The notes under the pieces were generated by a model. It was not told the origin of the DNA. It ran no database searches and worked only from the letters and a program-made list of their open reading frames with translations. A program made the translations under genes and the position numbers. Positions 47,649 to 60,554 of a stretch of DNA of 64,000 nucleotides are shown piece after piece; position 1 is the first letter of the stretch; each line of letters opens with the position of its first letter. The stretch comes from Rosellinia necatrix (taxonomy: Eukaryota > Ascomycota > Sordariomycetes > Xylariales > Xylariaceae), in the NCBI GenBank assembly GCA_021209875.1, contig JAGYVD010000001.1, forward strand, positions 3,658,001 through 3,722,000. The letters run 5' to 3'.

Positions 47649-50267
47649 GACGAGAGAGAGTATGTGTCACGAGTATTTCGATTTGAGGGTAGTTAAAATT
47701 CTACTCTTTACGGCGCAGGGAACGTTAATCACGTTAATACTTTACAAATACGGTCACTTGGCCCACTTCACTTCAGTACATACTGCAGTACTTGCGGGAT
47801 CCGGACCCAGACTCGGGCCCCTTACATATAGCGAACGATTTAGTTGATATTGTTTATTGTCTATTCTAGACGCCATCAGCAGCTAGGAGTTGCAGATGGT
47901 GGCATATTTGTTGATGAGATATATAAGTTGATTTATGGTTTGAATATATACCCACGTTGTATGTTGGCTGAGTTGGAGCATGTGTTCCATTGATACTGAA
48001 TAATATGAGGGTCATTGTTCTCAGTGCGCCTGATTAACTAGTGAAAGGAACATCTCGATATGTAAGTAGCGATGAAGACAATCCCATGCGACGTTATCCA
48101 AGAGATGCTTTTACTTGTTCAGATAATATGGTAGCCCAAAGCATGCTTATGCAAAGTACACTATGCCTAGCTATATGTTCATGTCAATATAGAGCATAAT
48201 TCACAATGCCTTCAATTACACGACAGAGTTACTTGGCTGAGTTGTGGTGTGGACCGAGGGTAAGCTTGCCCTCTTAACTCATCACATAGTTAGACTGTAT
48301 TCTGGCCGGTTCCTGTGCATCTTCTTCATAACACGCCCCGAAATAACCCAACCCTTTACGGATTCAGAAACGCCTTGTTCTTAGATATCACCAACGGAGT
48401 CATCGTCGTGTTATACGTGCCGGGGTGCCATTCACGCGCTACTGTATGAATCAGTTGCAGCAGGAACCCAGCTTAGACGATATATAAATACCCTGATGGC
48501 TACTTTCAGACCCTTTCCCGTTTTGCTAAGATAATCCATCCCCATTTCAGAAGAAAATGACGTGAACGAGGCGCCGCTCACGAGTACCGGCACATCATAA
48601 GCCATTGTCATCCCACGCAAATTAGAGAACACAAGCGAAAACGCCGTCCTTCTTCGGAAACGTGGCGGTTTCTGCCTGCGTTACGTTACCCCTCTGAACC
48701 GGACGCAACTACCTCATATCATTCCCTCTCACCGCCGGTTGGCGCACGTACATGTGCTTCCTTCTCTTACGCGCGTGATACCCAAGATTAAGCTTGAACT
48801 AGGCCCGTATAGCCACAGATACCGCGGCCTACACGGCCAAACGCCTGGCTATCTCCTATTTCCAAAGAGGTCAGTAACAAGGCCGCATCATTGCATTTCG
48901 CCAATTCCGAGCTGTAGTGTATATAATGTGCTTACCCGCGCCTTGGCCGACACTGCCCGACAACGTGTACCTGATAACCGGCCTGGGCGACTGGGCATTT
49001 CGCCGTGGTTACGGCGGTGGCAGCCCACGCGGAATGGAGCTGGCATGTGTCGACCGCGTAGTGGGAACCCCATGCTCGTCATTCGATCCCGGATGGAGAG
49101 ATCATCGTCTCCTGTTTGCCTGACCTGACGTAACCGCGTTTATGGCCGTAAACACAACATTTTCGTAGTACCTCTACGGTGTGAACCTCACCATAGAGAG
49201 GAGTCTCCTATGACTCTATTACTGCCGCAGTTACTAATTACTATCTACCGAGGTTCCACACTAGGTGGGGGGATTAAGGCTCAATAACATTGATTTGATG
49301 TAATAAGTGATGGTAGAGGTTACAATGTTGCGATGCTTGTCTTCTCCAAGCGGTGAACGCCCAGGGTTATGTAGCAAAGGGCATGAGAAACTCTACTGGG
49401 ACGTCCTAGAATTGAGCATTCGGGCCCAGGCGGGCGGCAACAGCAATCATCGATGAGCAATGCTGCTTGCGTCGGCCACGTAAACTCGACTAGCTCCGCT
49501 TCCTCAGAGGGATCCGGGGGGGCGGAACGAAAGCCGTGATCCAAAAATATATTTGTGTACGTCTGCATATATGTATGCCGATCCCTCTCCAGATACGATC
49601 CGCCTATTGTAGGTTACCTAGCTGCATACAAGTAGGGCAGGTCCCGGCGGTCGATTTAAGCGCCGTTTGTCGTTGTTTGCTATGGCCTCCACCGATGATG
49701 TAGGAATGACGACGGGGGACTTTTTTAATGGGATGAAAGAGAAGGAAAAAAAAAAAAAATCATCCAAGTCACGGGGCCGGCCCCGGAATGCTTGATTCAG
49801 AACGAACCCCGGGGACCAGCGGCTTCGGCCAGCCAGTTATCCCGTCGCACACAGCAGAAGGCGATATAGTAAGCGAGACAGGTGGCACGCGAGGGACGTC
49901 GCTCGCCAACTCGTGATAAGCGGCGGTAGAGTCTGTCCGGTCCAATCCAATCCGACCCACCATACCTCTCAAGGGATCAAGGGAGGGAGTCTGTGGACTC
50001 CTCATGACTGGTTGTTTTTTTTTTTTTTTTTTTTCCTCTCCTCTTTTCGGTTCCCGGATTATTGAGTGAGAAGGTGGGATCCGTCTGTAACACTACCCAA
50101 CGAGGTAGTATTTTCTTCCCCCCCTCGCTCAGTGACACGCCGGAGCATAAAACACGCTTGTTCGACACGAGGTGAGTGCGTGACCGCGGTACACTCGCTC
50201 GGTGTAAGGTGGCTATGGCGACGGGGAGGGACGGGGAGGGGCGGAGAGAGACCAATGGTGACCACCA

Positions 50268-50322
50268 CCACTACAACAACAACAACAACAGCAATAACAG
50301 CAATAACAAAAACAACAATCCC
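50268..50322. repeat. (AAC)n-rich repeat
   Basis: CAC/TAC triplets followed by AAC and AAT/AGC triplets. Open frames over it encode Thr or Asn runs and are repeat artefacts. Confidence 0.85.
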
Positions 50323-50690
50323 AAAAGCCTCCCTTGCATTATCAATCAACTCCTTTGATGGGTATGTTTCACCATGGGATGGAATGTCTGTCCCTAGGCG
50401 GCGCACGCTTCGTACGTATCCTACCCGGTGAGGAGGAAGAGGGGGTGGAATTGGCTGATCGGGCACATGTCCTATGCCCTACGCCCTTCCCTTCCTATAT
50501 GAGAAGAGGGTTCAAACTAGCAAGGTATAAGATCCCGTTAAGTGAAACACATCACTATCACCCACCACATTCCGAATCCCATCCGGATTCGGTTTAAACG
50601 ACTAAATCGATTGATTGCGGCCATAGAATAGCTTTAATGAGGCGTACATGTGAAGCTGGTAGATATAATTATTTTAAATATATAATTATA

Positions 50691-50696
50691 AGAGAG

Positions 50697-50737
<41 letters not shown>
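50691..50737. repeat. (GA)n microsatellite
   Basis: Near-perfect GA run followed by GGGA units. Confidence 0.9.
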
Positions 50738-50738
<1 letters not shown>

Positions 50739-51714
50739 CAAGGGAGGGAGGGAGAAAGGGTAGGATGGGGTTATAATTACTGCTTTCGGCTTGTGTATCG
50801 GCCTTTTTTTTACCTTTTCCCTGCTACACATTTATGATCCGTCCTGGAAAGGTGACCGCGTGAATTCATGTTCAATACCCACTTTGCTCTCTTCCCAAAT
50901 AATTGGGAGGGAGATATTTCCTTGGGGCGACTACTATGTGCATATGGAGTAAGTCTTTCCCTTCCGTTTCGCGTCGTTTCGCGTCGTTTCTCTATTTCTT
51001 TTTCCCTTTCTCGGGGTTAACCGTATGAAGAAGGATAGTGAAAGACTTGTACCCCCGTTCCGGACGGGACGCACCCGTACCACGTGGGACTTTATGCTTA
51101 TGCCACTCACACCTTCTCGTGTCTCTCCAGGGTGAAAAACAACCAAGGCAGAAAGGGCGAAGAATTGAAATAAAAGAAGAAGCGGAAACAGGGCGGGCCA
51201 AGTGCATGTCTCAGCAAAGTTCCTTCTTAGCTAGGGGCAAATATCACCTCGGGGTGGCGAATGCGAGCGGTTACGTTGAGAGGCAATTGGTTCCATGTGA
51301 GGCCCAGCGCATCGCGCGCACACGCACAGGCCGATCCCACTCGGCAGGTAATGTCATAGCGGGCTTCATATCACAACCTGTTGGCGCAAAGCATCTACAA
51401 GACCGTGCGTTTCAGGTAAATAATGACTACGTAACTGTCGAAGAAACAAGCGATTTCAAAACTATGCAATAGTCTTTCATTACTATGTAGGCAGGCTGCT
51501 CTAATGAGAGAAGCCCGGGTATATCCGAGGTATCATAAACACGACATATTTATATAGTCTAAAGACACTAGGTCCAAAACCCAAGATTGCTTGCGCTTGT
51601 TAGGCGTGTCGGCACACGTTCCACGTAAAGTCAGACACTCATAGGCCGATCCTCTATCGTAAAGGGGCCAACGATCGACGGCACCCACAATGATATAGGC
51701 AAAGTAACACAGGT

Positions 51715-53495
51715 TTAGACCTTCTCGTCGACGGCCTCGGAAGCGAGGGGCTTCTCGTCGGTGGTGTGGCGCATCTCGGCGGCGAAGGTGTGGTCGGGTC
51801 TCCATTTGCGGGATTGGCGGGGCGGCACGGCAGCCATGCACATATCGGCCTGCTCGAGAGACAGACCCTTGAGCTCAGGGACTAGGAAGTAGGCGAACAG
51901 GGTGCTGAAAATGCACAGGGAACCCCAGAGGAAGAACACCTTGGGGCCGAGGTTGGCCTTATCCTCGTTGACCAGGAAGGGTGTGATGACAGCTGTGTGG
52001 GCCCGTGTTAGCAAATACCATGAAACATGCACGCAAATAGAGACGCGGTGTGCGTGAACTTACCAATGATCGTATTCCAGAACCAGTTGGACGCAGTAGA
52101 GATACCGACGCCACGGGAGCGAATTGGCAGAGGGAAGATTTCGCCGACAACGACCCAGGCTGTGGGGCCCCATGTGCTAGCAAAGAAGGCAATGTTGATG
52201 CAGATGAAGGCAATCATAGCAGCCACGGCGCTGTAGTTGTTGAGCTCGGACCTGCCAGCCGTCACACCAACAATAGCAATGATGAACTGACACACGATCA
52301 TGCCGATACCGCCACCAATAAGAATGGCGCGACGGCCAAGCTTCTCAATGGTAACGAACGAGATGGGGGTGGACAGAACGTTGACTAGCGTGGTGATAAG
52401 AGAGATGAGGAAGGGGTTGGGGATCGTTCCAAGCTGTGTAAAGAACGGAGGGCCGAAGTAGAAAATGAAGTTGATACCAGTGAATTGCTGGGCGCACTGA
52501 AGACCGGCACCAAGGATAGTTCGGCGGATGGGGCTGTCGCCCTTGGACAGCGAACCCTTCAAGCAGGCCAACCAAGACTGCACGTAGCTCATCTGGGGGA
52601 TGTTGGCCATCTCGAACTCGTTGTTTGCAACAATCTCCGCAAGTTCATCCTTGATGTAAGCCGAATCCTCGGGCTGGCCACGAACGAACGCAAGAGCCTT
52701 GGCGGCCTTCTCGATCTCACCCTTCTTGACATAGAAACGAGGCGACTCAGGGAGGAAGAAAAGACCGGTTCCGAGAATGATGGCCCAGAGGAACTGTACA
52801 CCAATCGGGATACGGTAAGAGCCGGTGTCGTTGCGCTTCTGGGTAGTGTAGACGACCACGTTGGCGAGCAGAATACCAATGGTGATGCAGAACTGGTAGC
52901 CAGAAACCATGGCACCACGCACCTTCTTGGGGGCAATTTCGGACATGTATAGAATGACGACGGCGGAGATGAAACCGACACCACCTCCGGCAATTAGACG
53001 ACCGAAGACGAAGAGGACCTCCTGGTTGGTGCTGGAAATCTGGAGGATGCAGCCGGCGGTGAAGACGAAGCAGCCGCCAATGATTGTGGGGCGACGGCCA
53101 ATGAAGTCGGCAATATCACCACCCACCAGCGCGCCCAGGAAGGTACCGAGGGACAGAATCGAGGTGAACAGAGAGGCGGTGGAAGAGGGAATGACGAAAT
53201 GCTTCTTGTCCACACCGATGGGCACCATATTGACGTAGTCGTATTCATATCCAGTGTAGAGCGAGATGAAGAAAGGCATGGCGAGCACGCCACCCATCCA
53301 ACCTGTGAAGTGGTTAGCAGCCAGGAAGAGGCTACACGCCACGCATGGCGAGAATCAGCAAGCCTTACCGGTGTCATAACCGAAGAAGATACCGCCGAAG
53401 GCGGCGAAGGCACAGATCAAGTAGGCCTTGACGGTGACCGGTGCCTCGACACGCGAGATATCGGTCGTGCCCTGAACGACAACACCTCCAGCCAT
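51715..53495 (-). CDS. MFS sugar (hexose) transporter
   Basis: Three exons, complement 53369-53495, 52064-53302 and 51715-51992, 547 aa. It is a plasma-membrane sugar:H+ symporter or facilitator of the major facilitator superfamily with 12 predicted membrane helices. Signatures: FFGYDTGWMGGVL at helix 1 (rebuilt across the first intron), GGDIADFIGRRPTIIGG between helices 2 and 3, FGRLIAGGGVG, PESPRFYVKKGE after helix 6, GAGLQCAQQFTGINFIFYFGPPFF in helix 7, and PELKGLSLEQAD after helix 12. The QQFTGIN stretch and overall form match fungal high-affinity glucose/hexose carriers; xylose or other pentoses remain possible. The first intron has a GCTAAC branch site. The C-terminal tail is about 60 residues, charged and cytosolic. 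No neighbouring metabolic gene shows the substrate. Confidence 0.93.
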
Positions 53496-53808
53496 GATTG
53501 CGCTCCCAATTGGTTTTGTTGTCTTTTCCTTTCGAACTTTGTAGAGAGTATGGACCCTTCTGAGCAGACCGGAGGGCTCGTTTGCCTATCCCTCGAGACC
53601 GGGGGACTGGGAGATTGTTGAGAGGGGGTGACCAACGGAAAGAAAGGGCGGTCGTGCTGGGGGGAGAGGGTAGGCGGCATGGTATTATATAGGTCCTGTC
53701 GCGGGAGCCAGACCGGCGACAAAGAGGCCCTCTCTCTCAGGTCGAAGAAAAGGTACATGGCGTGGTTACATTCGAGGTCGACAAGACCCCGGCCGATACA
53801 CTACAGTA

Positions 53809-53897
53809 GCATGGAGCATGGAACATGGAGCATGGATGGGTGGGAGACATGATGGGGGAGCATGGGGATCATGGGGAGCATGGAGCATGGAATGGGG
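53809..53897. repeat. GCATGGA-type direct repeats
   Basis: Irregular tandem repeats of GCATGGA/ACATGGA, then CATGGGGA, about 310-400 bp upstream of the MFS start. Confidence 0.8.
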
Positions 53898-54922
53898 AGT
53901 AGTATGGGGGGAAGAGTCTGGTCTCCATAGGAGCAAACGAGAAAGTAGTGTACTATGTAGGTAGTCTTTGCAGTGTCCGTGGTGCCAATGGCAACCGACG
54001 ACAGTATAATAAAGGGTCGAAAGTAGGTAGGTAGGTACTATGTATGTACATGAGTATGCAGTAAAGTAAGTCACCAAGTCACCAGGGGTTTCGAAAACGG
54101 TTACACGTTTGCAGCTTAGACTACCTAGGTAGGATGAAGCAACCTGGGGACAGCTGGAGTCGAGTCGTCGCTTCTCGATTCCGGCGACAGGCCGATCAGA
54201 AAGAATTCGACACGAGGTGTTGGGTTGATCAAAGTCTCGACTACGCTAGAAGCGGACCATGCCTGATTTTGGCGTGCGCTATAGGCTCCTCCGGCGCTGA
54301 TTGGCGTGGCCAGCGGGCTGGCCAAGGCCTGCAGCAGGGTGCCGGCCGAACAGGGGTCAAAAAAAAGGGCCGTCTTTTGCTGCTGGAGGGGAGGAGATCC
54401 TGCTTGGTTTGACCGAGATGCGACGGGGGTGGGGGACTCCATAGGGGATTCCCCATCCCAGAGCTTCTTCTTACCCAGACCCGACCCCAGCTGCCCAGGC
54501 CAGAGAGTTGGGGAACTGATGGGGAAGATGGGGGGAGAGCTTAGTTGGAAGGATAAAAGTGCCTACATCGGGACAGGTAGGATCCCACTATGCTAACAGT
54601 ACCTACTCTCTGTGTGCCAACTAACCTACCTAGGTAATCCTAAGTTAACCCATGCACCCAGTAGTACCTTACATACACGCACCTAGCCTAGATACATAAG
54701 TACTTATCTTTCAACCTACCTACATTAGGTACTTGCTTACTTACCTTGGGTAGGGACTTGGGGCTTAGATTCAGATGTAGATGATATGGTAGTACAGCAC
54801 GCAGAGTTTAGAGCGTACCTAGAGTGCATAACCTATATAAAGTAACCCGCGTATAGCCTAGTAGGTAGGTGGCACTAGCATGTATCGGCCATGTAGAGAA
54901 AAAAAAAAAACATTCAAATACC

Positions 54923-54993
54923 CAGGTAGACTTTGACTAGTAGTAGTAGTATTAACGTCTAATCTAGGTGTCTGACAGGTAGACTTTGACTAG
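54923..54993. repeat. 18-bp direct repeats flanking dispersed-repeat copy B
   Basis: CAGGTAGACTTTGACTAG occurs at 54923-54940 and again at 54976-54993. The 35 bp between them is the body of the dispersed repeat. Confidence 0.9.
54938..54976 (+). repeat. Dispersed 39-bp repeat, copy B
   Basis: Identical over 39 bp to copy A (7425-7463) and over 36 bp to copy C (38269-38304, reverse). Its ends overlap the 18-bp direct repeats by three bases and one base. Confidence 0.92.
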
Positions 54994-55776
54994 GTAGGTC
55001 GCGTCACTCTTCATACAGTGTCACTAACTGCTAGTTTAGAGAGACTTAACTACTAAATGCTAAATGCACCCATGTGCGTACAAGTTTGTATGTTTGTACG
55101 TATAGAACCAAAATCCCATGATGGCACCGGAGGAAATTTTATAATTTACCACTGTCTCGATACGGCGTACACACCTACCCTTAAATAATCCTTACCAGTG
55201 TCATGGCTATTATCGGCATTGGCGTTCGGTGTGTTTGGGTGATATAATAAAGTGTCGGGGATGTCTCAGTCTCATGATTTTGATTGGCATGCCTTCCAAG
55301 TCGGATCAGATAAAAACTTACAGTAAGGCTACTATTGTATAAACAGTACGGCCGCAGGTACCTAAGGTATCTTCTGCTTATATGCATATGTTTTTGAAGG
55401 AAATTTAAGTTATATATTTGCCACGATTCTAGCGCACCTATGCAAGTCATCTATCTTCTGGCATACTACATACATAATTGAGGGGAAATCATGCTCAAGC
55501 TAGGACTGTTACCTAAGTAGTGAGGATAGGATCGTACCAATCGTACCCATTATTAGAATGGCTCTTGTTAGGAAATGGAAATGTCGGGACTACAGGCTCG
55601 CCAACCCGACGAAGTACCGATGTACCTGAGTAAGAGCCCTCTTTGCCGTTAATAAAGAGATAGGACGCGACGTTACATGGTAATCGCTTTTGGGCTCCTG
55701 TGTTGAATAATTACACCTGGTTGCCTCTTCAACCTGATCCTACCTCTATTGCGAATAAGATAGCTAGGTGAGAATA

Positions 55777-55819
55777 GAATTGGAAGAATTGGAAGAATTG
55801 GAAGAATTGGAAGAATCGG
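55777..55819. repeat. 9-bp tandem repeat (GAATTGGAA)
   Basis: Four perfect units and a partial fifth, non-coding. Confidence 0.9.
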
Positions 55820-56879
55820 GCATTAACAACTACCTACCTAATCCCTTCCCACCCATATGCCATATGTTGTGCTACCCGCCATGCTCTTCGATTACTAGGT
55901 AACTATTGTCCCCTGCTTTTGCATGATTTAATACCGCCTTTCCATCACCGCTACTGTAGCGTGTCGAATATGTACATGCGGGTGTAGGCATGTATCCAGG
56001 TACCGCCCGTGGCTCCTACACTACATGCCCTCCAGGCTGGTGTAAAATGCCACCCGACGCCACTGATGCACTCGGTCGAAGTACCGCCGCATGGGGGGCG
56101 GTAACGTTATTGGCATGCTGGCGAGGAGCGTGCCGGCTCTCTTGCCTGGGTTTCACCGCTTCCCATTGGCGGGTGCTAGAATCCTGCGACGGTGGCGTCC
56201 GGCGGGAGACGACCCAGAAGTCAGCCACGATGTCGTGGGAGGGAGTTGCATGCAGCCGATGCCACCGATGCCACCGATGCTCACCCGCTGCCGTCATTAT
56301 CTCGCGAGTACCACCTACTGACTGGATGGGTTGGGCTGACTGAGCGCTTTGGTCTTTGTCGCCCGCTGGCTCGTAGGAGAAGTACGTATGTAGGTGTAGG
56401 TATATATGTATGTGCTATACGCAGTATGTAGGCCTCGAATCAAAACGACATAGCACGCCCTTCCTACGCGAGATGCAGGCGGCGGCTGTATTTCAAATTG
56501 GCCGAGGCCCCGAACGCGGACGACCACTCGGATGCCAGGGCTGGCCCATAGCGGACCAACCACCGCCAATAACGAACTACTTGCACCTGACTACCATCAT
56601 CGTCGCCTTTCTCGTCTATCGCGAAGGGGCGACTCAGGTGGCTCGTGCGAGACAAAGCAACCGCGCCGCAGGGTAAGGATGCATGCGGTTGAGGATTTGA
56701 GTTGGCGCGCGAGACATCAGTACAGCACCAGCGACCTTCCGTTCGGAGGCGTATTTTCGGAGATCTGATCTGCTCGCGTGGCACGAAACGCCTATCCAGA
56801 GCGTGCTAAGGGGAGTCGGGTAAGTAGTCTAGGAAGTCTACCCGTAAATCCCTTCATGCATGCTTAGCACTTGGACCTA

Positions 56880-56880
56880 C

Positions 56881-56911
<31 letters not shown>

Positions 56912-56920
56912 TGTATGTAC
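56880..56920. repeat. (ATGT)n microsatellite
   Basis: About ten tetramer units; same motif as 17076-17235 and 17645-17785. Confidence 0.9.
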
Positions 56921-59900
56921 ACGCCAGTCAACCAATTACCTACCCAGTATATAGCCTACATACAAGTACTGATAGTAGGTAGTTAATGATATATATTTAT
57001 ATAATCATGGCATAGGTACCACATACATACGGTACCTAGGCGTAGTTTTAGTAATTACATACATACCACTAAACCGAGCACGTTGTTATGGCGGTGGTAG
57101 TACAGTACCAAATAGTGCATTCCACAGGTGCATGTTTCGACTTACGCCACAACCGGATTATGGCACAGATATAGCATGATGATGATTCCCATGTTGGCGT
57201 TGACACTCGAACATGCGTCAATCATACCAGTGCTGGCTGATCTTGCGACGACCTGGCAAAGCGCCCCCCCCTGTGCCGCGGGTAGCCTATAATCTACTGT
57301 ACACTATAACTCCCAACCCCAGCCTGCGGAACTCAGCTGGTCTGAAAGTGCGTTTGAGGTGCGCAACTTACATACATATTACAATATATTCGGCAATATG
57401 GCTGCAGTTTGTCCAGGTAGCGTAGGTATGTAACCTTACCTACCTACCTATAGATAAGTAGGTAGGTAAGTGCATACGTACTTTAGGTAGGATGGCGACA
57501 GGCCGTGTGTAAAACCCACCCAAGCGTACACGTACTGTGTGAGCAGCACTATCGAAATAAGCATTATGTATCTAGATGGAGTAACCTGCTAGGTTGTCAT
57601 TAGTTGGCCTCCTCTTCTTCCTCACCCCAATCCCCCGGGACCTCTACATGCGCACATACCACGTACATACACTAACTACATAGTTACCCGCAGAGAGCAG
57701 TGTAGTGTAGCGCCCCAGGTCGAGACAAGGTAGGCACACGCATCAAGCCATCGGGCCGACTAGTCCTCGCCATGATGTACTAGGAAAGGCTCGTTCTGGT
57801 CAATTTCCATTGAGCTATAGCGTGCTGAGAACTCGTGTGATGTCCAACAAGCAAGCGATGGTATGTGCTCGTTACTGCAGTTATATGCACCCTTGCCTAA
57901 CTTGGGTCGTAGATCTAGTCGGCCGATGCGGCCGTCTGTTGGCAATTCTATCGAGCATCTCGCTTCGCCTTCTGTTAGGGTATTAGAAGATCCGCCGGCT
58001 AACTAGGTTAATACATTAGTAGGTACTGTTAACTAGCAGATGAGCCAGCCAGCTTGATATTCGCCAGCCATCCAGTCGCATTGCCGTCGTGATCCGCCTT
58101 ACGAGTCGATGCATTGGAACTGATCGAATCCGACAGCACTCCCTCACCTTCAACGTCTCTCGGGCCACAACCTGTCTCCCGCATACGCAACAATCCCTGT
58201 CATGACTGATGTTGTGCCAAGTAAGACTGTTGAAAGCCAAGACAGCCGCATCCGGTGACACGTTTTTTTCTCTTGCATCGGAAAAAGGCCAAGGGGCTTG
58301 CTTCGGTGCAAACGCGGTCACCCTTCGGCCATTGATACCTTAAGAAAGTTAAGCATACTCGTTGATGCCCGCCGAATGTTTTTTAGTGCCGTTTTATTCG
58401 TTCAACCCACTTGCTAAGGCTATTTCAATACATAAATAACTTGCAATACACTAATTACTTAGTATCCGATTAACGTTTTCCACCTCTCGCCCCGGCGTAT
58501 CGACTACTAGATCCAGTATACACTACGGCATGCTGGGCCCTGGAAAGGGGGTTAATTATAGAGTAATGAAGACACACCACGCATCCTTCGATGACACCTA
58601 CAAGTATAACCTACCTGTTGAGTGTTGACTTCTTTGTCTAGGCTACTAACTACCTATACTATCCTAGGTAACTAGCTGTCTATGTGGTTAGTTGTAGTGG
58701 TGTAAGCACTCTGCTCTGGGAAAGCCCATAGTCTGCCCATGGCCTATAGGTAAGATATACACGGTGCGCTATTCATTACGACACGGTGTGTTCTGACTCG
58801 CGGGCTATGCTTGAATGCAAAGAGGATGTTCCCGAACGTTTGGATTCTCGAATGGGACTAGCAACTTTGTTGGGTTTCATGGTCCCGTGGCCAGTGTTGA
58901 GACTAAAAGGCGGAATTATACCTGCCTACATGCCTCCATACACACTACACGACGACTTCTATGTATTTCCTAAGCCCTGCTTCACCCGCCTCACCCGCCT
59001 CGCCCTGGGCTGCCCCGGTTCCGCGCGCGGCGCGGACGAGAGACTCCACGTCGTGTTCTAGCTGTGACACACACCACCCTCAGTTCATCTTCGGCACCTT
59101 CGACCCTTGCAGCTTTCTTTCTGGCCAATACATATCCGGTCACCTGAGGGAGCCTGCCTTTCAATCTGATTATACCGTTCGTGTCATGCGACCAATCAAA
59201 GCCCCTCGTCGCCCGTCCTGTCGCTCAGCGGGAGGTACCTGCATTGCTGAACCCTTTGAAAATCGGATCGACGTTGTCGAACGTGATAAACATGAGCGGC
59301 TTCGATGTCTTGGTCGCACATGAGCAAAGACTTTTCTTTTTTTTCTGCCATTTGATTGACCGTCCTCGACCTACACGAGGAGAGGTGAAATTGGGGGCCC
59401 AGACGGGCTGGGATGCCTCATGCATTACGTTTTGTTTGATTGGAATTAAGTTGTCACAAGTAAGGCACATCACTTTTGATTGCGGGCCATCAGGTTATTA
59501 AGCCATGGGTAAATGCAGCTGGATGCAGACATCAAACAGGATGGAAATTCCTGACTAGTTATTGCCCAGCATTTTTTATTATTTTATTATTATTGTTATT
59601 GTTGTTGTCGTTCTTGTTCTGGGGGTTTAACTCGTTTTTCCCCCGCTTAATTCTTCGTCCTGTTGCAGCTCTCGTCGTGTTTCCCACACGGCCGTTGCAG
59701 ATGGCTGACGATGCCTCGGGCTGGTTAGAGAAGGAGAAGTCCTGATCTCTTTCACACCCTAGCGTCGGCGCTGTGTCCCGATTTCTCTTCACATGTCCGG
59801 GGGCCGGGGCAAACAGGGCCTATGAGGACGCTAGGGGAAATGATCACCAGGAAATGAAGAAGTTCCCCCAACGCGTCCTAGGCGGCCTGCCAAAACGCCT

Positions 59901-60554
59901 TTCACGGCCTCCCCAGGGATCCGTTTCATTTGCTAATAATAATGCGGAGTCCAGTAGACGGGCGCCGTTGGTTCGTGTCACAAAAGATTTTTCCCATTCG
60001 CGCTATTCGGTATAAGTCTAAATTTGGATAAACCTCTGTTCCCAGCCCGCCGGCTCGGCCGTACTATTGGCAGCGCGTTACACGGGAACAGGTCGAGTCA
60101 TTTGATGACAAAAGAGAGTAAGGTGGCGTTTTTTCAGCAACGGTGAATGAAATGAAATGAATATGGTCTCACCGGCGGGCGACTCTTACGAGCCTCCTCA
60201 CATGACTACTCCCTGGCACTTTGAGCAACCGACTGACTATGTCACGTGGAGTTTATGCTTATCCCGTCTGGTGATCCGGAACCCAGCTTTGAATTTGAAT
60301 GGGATGTTATGCCGACACCAGGCAGTCGAGAGGAGGCCTTGAAACGGGGTTTTCGGTTGGGTGGGTGTATTACCCGACACGAGACTGGAGATGGGATGTG
60401 TGAGCGACGAAAGCAACGAAAGCAACGAAAGACAATATTCGATATTTTGGATCATGGCCGGGGTCTCACAGAACAGCCCGCGAGGCGTCACGCACCAAAT
60501 GGCTAAAACAGCCTCCTTGTGCATTTTGGGTATGGTAAAACAAACATGCCATCT

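Larger units (their letters stand above)
47649..51714. other. Intergenic between convergent SUN and MFS genes
   Basis: About 4 kb with no recognisable gene. Features: an A-run (49747-49759), a T-run (50015-50034), AAC triplets (50268-50322), a GA run (50691-50737) and a CGCGTCGTTT direct repeat (50970-50990). Frames at 48739-49128, 50059-50466 and 51038-51472 have no motif, and several arise from the simple repeats. Confidence 0.5.
53496..60554. other. Second gene-poor tract
   Basis: About 7 kb without a recognisable gene. Contents: a GCATGG-rich repeat (53809-53897), dense TACCTAGGTA words (54590-54870, 57420-57500, 58640-58680), dispersed-repeat copy B (54938-54976), a 9-bp tandem repeat (55777-55819), GATGCCACC repeats (56255-56285), an (ATGT)n run (56880-56920) and a T/ATT-rich run (59570-59615). 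Frames at 58016-58321 (-), 58786-59501 (+) and 56016-56343 (both) have no motif I recognise. Confidence 0.5.

Noticed and set aside
51038..51472. 144-aa plus-strand frame
   Set aside because: No domain, composition unlike the real genes here, and no supportive splice or leader signals.
52485..52952. 155-aa plus-strand frame
   Set aside because: Antisense to the MFS transporter exon 2.
58016..58321. 101-aa minus-strand frame with several cysteines
   Set aside because: Contains CCVCG but no further zinc-binding pattern, no splice context and no recognisable family.
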